64,000 nt of DNA, from the NCBI GenBank assembly GCA_017459945.1, contig JAFUBZ010000019.1:30952-94951 (forward strand), given 5' to 3'. The notes beneath the pieces were generated by a model. It had not been told where the DNA came from, ran no database searches, and was given only the letters and a program-made list of their open reading frames with translations. This document shows positions 59,967-64,000 of the stretch, one piece after another. Origin of the DNA: Eubacterium sp. Lineage in GTDB: Bacteria; Bacillota; Clostridia; Lachnospirales; Lachnospiraceae. The translations under genes and the position numbers were made by a program. Each line of letters opens with the position of its first letter. The stretch's first letter is position 1.

Positions 59967-62039
59967 ATGTCGGAAAACGAGAAGAAGACAGCGCAGGTGT
60001 CTAATTTCATGAAGATACCGTTGCTTTTAACCATTCTGTTTGCGGCAGTTGCGGCCGGTCTGTATTTTGCGGATCTGAGAGCAGGACTGGCGACCTCGGC
60101 ATTTGTACTGGTTTATTTTATTGTCGTTCTGGTATTGTACCAGGCCAACCAGACCCGTTCGCGGGAGGAAATGGTGGATTATGCGTCCCAGTACAGTCTG
60201 CTGCAAAAGAAAATGATCAATGAGCTTGAACTGCCCTATGCCGTACTGGATCCGGACGGGAAGATCTTGTGGATGAACGAAAGCTTCCGGGCGCTTTCCG
60301 GACGGGAGAAGGGCTTCCGCAAGTCCGTTTCAGCGATCTTCCCTGAACTGACGAAAGAGCGGCTCCTGAAAAAAAACGCGGGCGCGTTTGAGGTCAACTA
60401 TCAGGAGCGGATCTTCCGTGCGTATGTCAAGCATGTGAGCTTTGCGGATGATGTTCAAAAAGACAGTTCCGATGAGAAGGAGCAGACAAAGGGGAAAGAG
60501 AGCCGTCGTACGGATGAGAGCCTGATCGTTTTATATCTGTTTGATGAGACAGAGCTTGTGGAATACAAGAAAATGAACGAAGACATTCAGCTCGTTGCCG
60601 GTCTGATCTACATCGATAATTATGATGAGGTCACAGAGCTGGTGGACGATATGAAGCAGTCGCTTCTGATGGCGATGGTCGACCGCAAGGTCACACGCTA
60701 TTTTTCTGCGATCGACGGTCTTGTCAAAAAGACGGAAAAAGACAAATATTTCGTTGTGTTTAAGCGGAAATATCTGTCCGGCCTTCAGGAAAAGAAATTC
60801 AACCTGCTTGAAGAGGTAAAAAGCATCAAAGTTGGCGGCGACCAGTCGGTCTCCTTAAGTATGGGATTCGGATATGTCGGAAACGATTATATCAAGAATT
60901 ACGAGTATGCCCGCACGGCAATGGATCTTGCACTCGGCAGAGGCGGCGATCAGGCGGTCGTTAAGACACGTGATAAGATCAGCTATTTTGGCGGCAACAG
61001 AGAGCACACGGAAAAATCCACCAGAGTAAAGGCAAGGGTAAAGGCGCAGGCGCTGCGTGAGCTGATGATGGCGCGTGACAGTGTCTACATCATGGGCCAT
61101 ACGATGGCGGATATCGATTCCTTTGGTGCAGCGGTCGGTATTTACTGCGCGGCACGCCAGATCGGAAAGAAAGCGCATATCGTACTCGGAGAGGTGACGA
61201 CTTCGCTGAAACCGTTCCGGGATTGCTTTACGCCGGAAAAAGGATATCCTTCTGACATGATCATTTCTCCGGGACAGGCGTATGAGTCGATCAGGCCAAA
61301 TTCGGTTTTGGTGGTTGTTGACACCAACCGCCCGAGCTATACGGAGAGCCCGGCGCTTCTTTCGCAGGCCCGTACGGTCGTGGTGTTTGACCATCACCGG
61401 ATCGGCGAGCAGACAATCCGTCAGGCAGAGCTTTCCTATATCGAGCCGAATGCATCTTCGGCATGCGAGATGATCGCTGAGATCCTGCAGTACTTTGATG
61501 ACAGCATCCATCTTTCCGTTGATGAGGCAGATGTGATCTATGCAGGCATCCTGATCGATACCAATAACTTCATGACCAAAACCGGTGTCCGTACCTTTGA
61601 AGCAGCAGCGTATCTGCGGCGGCTTGGCGTCAACGTTACCAATGTCCGCAAGATGATGCGAAACGATATGGATGCCTATAAGGCGCGTGCGGAGGCAGTC
61701 CGGAGGGCGGAAGTCTACAGAGAACATTTTGCGATCAGTGTCTGCCCGGCAGATCAGGTCAAGAGTCCTACGATCGCAAGTGCACAGGCGGCAAACGAGC
61801 TTTTGAACATTGTCGGGATCCGGGCATCCTTTGTCCTGGCGGAATACAATGAAAAGATCTACATCAGTTCGCGTTCGATCGATGAGATCAATGTACAGAG
61901 GATCATGGAGCGTCTTGGCGGCGGCGGACATATGAGTACCGCCGGCGCGCAGTTGACCAACTGTTCCATAGAAGAGGCGAAAACGATCATTCAGAATACG
62001 CTCGATGAGATGATAGAAGAGGGAGACATTAAGCTATGA
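59967..62039 (+). CDS. gdpP: Cyclic-di-AMP phosphodiesterase GdpP
   Basis: A 690-residue GdpP that degrades c-di-AMP to pApA. Two membrane helices (residues ~15-57) are followed by a PAS-like domain (~75-130, LPYAVLDPDGKILWMNE), a degenerate GGDEF domain (~200-330) and the DHH-DHHA1 phosphodiesterase with MGHTMADIDSFG, the DHH motif of VVFDHHRIGEQ, and GGGGHMSTAGAQ. ATG 59967 follows TAGGAGGAC. It overlaps rplI by 4 bases. The insertion at residues ~155-190 is charged (DSSDEKEQTKGKESRR). c-di-AMP may also act on the K+ channel at 4.7-5.9 kb. Confidence 0.95.
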   Translation: MSENEKKTAQVSNFMKIPLLLTILFAAVAAGLYFADLRAGLATSAFVLVYFIVVLVLYQANQTRSREEMVDYASQYSLLQKKMINELELPYAVLDPDGKILWMNESFRALSGREKGFRKSVSAIFPELTKERLLKKNAGAFEVNYQERIFRAYVKHVSFADDVQKDSSDEKEQTKGKESRRTDESLIVLYLFDETELVEYKKMNEDIQLVAGLIYIDNYDEVTELVDDMKQSLLMAMVDRKVTRYFSAIDGLVKKTEKDKYFVVFKRKYLSGLQEKKFNLLEEVKSIKVGGDQSVSLSMGFGYVGNDYIKNYEYARTAMDLALGRGGDQAVVKTRDKISYFGGNREHTEKSTRVKARVKAQALRELMMARDSVYIMGHTMADIDSFGAAVGIYCAARQIGKKAHIVLGEVTTSLKPFRDCFTPEKGYPSDMIISPGQAYESIRPNSVLVVVDTNRPSYTESPALLSQARTVVVFDHHRIGEQTIRQAELSYIEPNASSACEMIAEILQYFDDSIHLSVDEADVIYAGILIDTNNFMTKTGVRTFEAAAYLRRLGVNVTNVRKMMRNDMDAYKARAEAVRRAEVYREHFAISVCPADQVKSPTIASAQAANELLNIVGIRASFVLAEYNEKIYISSRSIDEINVQRIMERLGGGGHMSTAGAQLTNCSIEEAKTIIQNTLDEMIEEGDIKL

Positions 62040-62482
62040 AAGTCATTTTACTGCAGGATGTAAAGGCACAGGGAAAAAAGGGAGACATTATCGAAGTCAG
62101 TGACGGTTATGCGAAAAACATGCTGTTCCCGAAAAAACTCGCTGTGGAAGCAACCGGGAAAAACATGAACGATCTGAAGCTGCAGAAAAAGCATGCCGAT
62201 AAAGTGGCACAGGAGCAGCTTGAGGCAGCACAGCAGCTGGCAAAGGACCTGGAAGGAAAGAAAGTCACGGTTGAAGTGAAAGCCGGAGAGGGCGGACGGA
62301 CCTTTGGTTCTGTTTCCACGAAGGAAATCGCAGAAGCAGCCAGGGAGCAGTTTTCTCTGGAACTGGATAAGAAAAAAATGGTTCTTTCCGAACCAATCAA
62401 AACACTTGGCGTGCATGAAGTGCCGATCAAGCTGCACCCGAAAGTAACAGCCGTTTTGCGTGTTCAGGTAAATGCAAAGTAG
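62036..62482 (+). CDS. rplI: 50S ribosomal protein L9
   Basis: A 148-residue L9 with the N-terminal MKVILLQDVKAQGKKGDIIEVSDGYAKN-type start (cited as ILLQDVKAQGKKGDIIEVSD), the long connecting helix and the C-terminal domain (GRTFGSVSTKEIAEA). It starts within the last codons of gdpP (ATGA overlap) and is followed by dnaB after 10 bases, the standard Firmicutes order. Confidence 0.97.
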   Translation: MKVILLQDVKAQGKKGDIIEVSDGYAKNMLFPKKLAVEATGKNMNDLKLQKKHADKVAQEQLEAAQQLAKDLEGKKVTVEVKAGEGGRTFGSVSTKEIAEAAREQFSLELDKKKMVLSEPIKTLGVHEVPIKLHPKVTAVLRVQVNAK

Positions 62483-62492
62483 AGAGTAAGAT

Positions 62493-63824
62493 ATGGACGA
62501 AACGCCGATCAAGCGGGTTATGCCAAGCAGTCTGGAAGCGGAACAGTCCGTGATCGGATCTATGATCATGGATAAGAACGCGATCCTGACCGCGGCCGAG
62601 CTTTTGACAAAAGAAGATTTTTATTATTCCCAGTACGGAATCCTGTTTGAAGCTATCACGAGTCTGTATAATGCGGGACAGGCGGTTGATATGGTAACCC
62701 TTCATAACCGCCTGCTTGAGATGTCTGTCCCGCCGGAGATCAGCAGCATGGAATACATCGGAGACCTCCTTGCAGGTCTGCCGACTTCCGCGCATGTCAG
62801 GGACTACGCCAGGATTGTGGCACAGAAGTCTCTGCTTCGCCGTCTGATCCGCGCGAATGACGGGATCACGGAGCGCTGCTATCAGGACAGTGACAGTGTA
62901 GAGGATATCCTCGAGGATACGGAAAAGACGATCTTTTCCCTTCTGCAGAGCAGGACCGGATCGGATGTTGTACCGATCCGTCAGATCGTTGTGTCTGCAT
63001 TGGAACGGATCGAAAAGGCTTCCCAGTCAACAGGGAATGTCACCGGTATCGCGACCGGATTTGCGGACCTTGATTATAAATTATCAGGACTTCAGCCGTC
63101 CGATCTGGTGCTTGTAGCGGCACGTCCGTCTATGGGAAAAACGGCATTTGTATTAAACATTGCGGAGCACATTGCGTTCCGCGATAAGAAAGCGGTTGCG
63201 CTGTTCAGCCTGGAAATGTCCAAGGAGCAGCTCGTAAACCGTCTGTTTGCCATGGAGTCAAGGGTCGATGCTCAGAATATCAGAAGTGGTAATCTCTCAG
63301 ACAATGACTGGGAGAACCTGATCGAAAGCGCCGGGGTCATCGGCAATTCGAATCTGATCATCGATGACACGCCCGGTATCTCTCTTTCGGAGCTGCGGAG
63401 CAAATGCCGGAAGTTTAAGCTGGAGCACGACATTCAGCTGGTCATCATTGACTACCTGCAGCTGATGTCAGGCAGCAGCAGACGGAGCGATTCCAGACAG
63501 CAGGAGATCTCAGAGATCTCCCGCGGATTAAAACTGATCGCCAGAGAGCTTAATGTGCCCGTTATCGCGCTTTCCCAGCTGTCTCGTGCAGTTGAGCAGA
63601 GAGAGAATAAAAAGCCGATTCTGTCCGATCTGCGTGAATCCGGAGCGATCGAGCAGGACGCCGATGTCGTCATGTTCCTTTACAGGGATGAATATTATCA
63701 TGAGGACTCGACCAAAAAGGGAATCGCGGAAGTCATTATCGCAAAGCAGAGGAACGGCCCAATCGGAACGGTAGAGCTGGTATGGCTGGCAAACTATACG
63801 AAGTTTGCAAACTTGGAGCGATGA
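62493..63824 (+). CDS. dnaB: Replicative DNA helicase
   Basis: A 443-residue DnaB hexameric helicase. The N-terminal DnaB_N domain (residues ~10-115, EAEQSVIGSMIMDKNA) is followed by the RecA-like domain: Walker A AARPSMGKTAFVLNIA, Walker B LVIIDYLQLMSG, ALSQLSRAVEQR and the arginine-finger region SGAIEQDADVVMFLYRDEYY (20). The gene follows rplI by 10 bases; ribosome-binding site is weak (AGAGAG). Length is typical. Confidence 0.97.
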   Translation: MDETPIKRVMPSSLEAEQSVIGSMIMDKNAILTAAELLTKEDFYYSQYGILFEAITSLYNAGQAVDMVTLHNRLLEMSVPPEISSMEYIGDLLAGLPTSAHVRDYARIVAQKSLLRRLIRANDGITERCYQDSDSVEDILEDTEKTIFSLLQSRTGSDVVPIRQIVVSALERIEKASQSTGNVTGIATGFADLDYKLSGLQPSDLVLVAARPSMGKTAFVLNIAEHIAFRDKKAVALFSLEMSKEQLVNRLFAMESRVDAQNIRSGNLSDNDWENLIESAGVIGNSNLIIDDTPGISLSELRSKCRKFKLEHDIQLVIIDYLQLMSGSSRRSDSRQQEISEISRGLKLIARELNVPVIALSQLSRAVEQRENKKPILSDLRESGAIEQDADVVMFLYRDEYYHEDSTKKGIAEVIIAKQRNGPIGTVELVWLANYTKFANLER

Positions 63825-64000
63825 CAGTCGCGCAGGTGCATGGGATCGAAGCCATTTTGGAATGCTTGCACACAAAAAATGGCGATGATTACATATAGCT
63901 GGGTACCAGCGACATGAGAAAAATGCTTTGCGTTTTTCGAATGAGCACCAGCAACAGATTATAATCATAGAAAATTTATACAAACTTTTTTGACATTCTA
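63825..64000 (+). other. Downstream gene-free end of the window
   Basis: No gene or good terminator is visible after dnaB. The last bases contain TTGACA (63990-63995), a likely -35 element of a promoter whose -10 lies outside the window. Confidence 0.5.

Overview
The window is bacterial, gene-dense, of moderate GC, and reads as a chromosome segment of an anaerobic Clostridia member, most likely a Lachnospiraceae. The support is Shine-Dalgarno starts of the AGGAGG type, the rpsF-ssb-rpsR and gdpP-rplI-dnaB orders, a CarD-like protein, a 4-hydroxybutyrate/butyryl-type CoA-transferase, EtfBA, pyruvate phosphate dikinase, an acetogen-style tetrahydrofolate C1 cluster and an [FeFe]-hydrogenase-like sensor. 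I do not name a genus.

Layout. 1-14.5 kb: 3' part of rpoC, a CbxX-type AAA ATPase, a K+ channel, a CoA-transferase, CarD-like protein, a class A PBP, aroA, a Lys/Ala-rich protein and etfB-etfA. 14.5-21.2 kb: gshA (minus), proC, a 500-bp gene-free stretch that looks like a large structured RNA with two loop-complementary hairpins, a putP-type symporter (minus), an HD phosphohydrolase and a PocR-AraC regulator. 21.4-28.0 kb: a folate C1 cluster (methyl-THF methyltransferase, short MetF, fhs, two FolD homologues, folE, fchA). 28.2-40.1 kb: ppdK, a YgjP-like metalloprotein, an esterase lipoprotein, two PLP enzymes, an Old-Yellow-Enzyme flavoprotein, and an H2/redox-sensor-like hydrogenase overlapping a SpoIIE phosphatase.

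40.5-52.2 kb is the most distinctive block, a nickel locus: larB-larC-larE (nickel-pincer nucleotide cofactor synthesis), three SAM methyltransferase genes (two paralogous, one apparently frameshifted), a 21-codon ORF, two small membrane proteins and a NikA/NikBC-fusion/NikD/NikE importer. Four GC-rich palindromes of the CsoR/RcnR operator type sit in front of the methyltransferase, membrane-protein and importer units, which ties them into one predicted metal regulon; its repressor and LarA are not in the window.

52.2-58.6 kb: a GNAT acetyltransferase, a lipoprotein, a nitrilase-family amidase with a 12-residue tandem insertion, a 312-bp array of diverged 52-bp repeats, then a second metal locus (HMA chaperone, P1B-type ATPase, CadC/ArsR repressor, ferritin-like protein) behind a promoter with a near-perfect 12-2-12 ArsR/SmtB operator. 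58.6-64 kb: rpsF-ssb-rpsR and gdpP-rplI-dnaB, with clear promoters and terminators.
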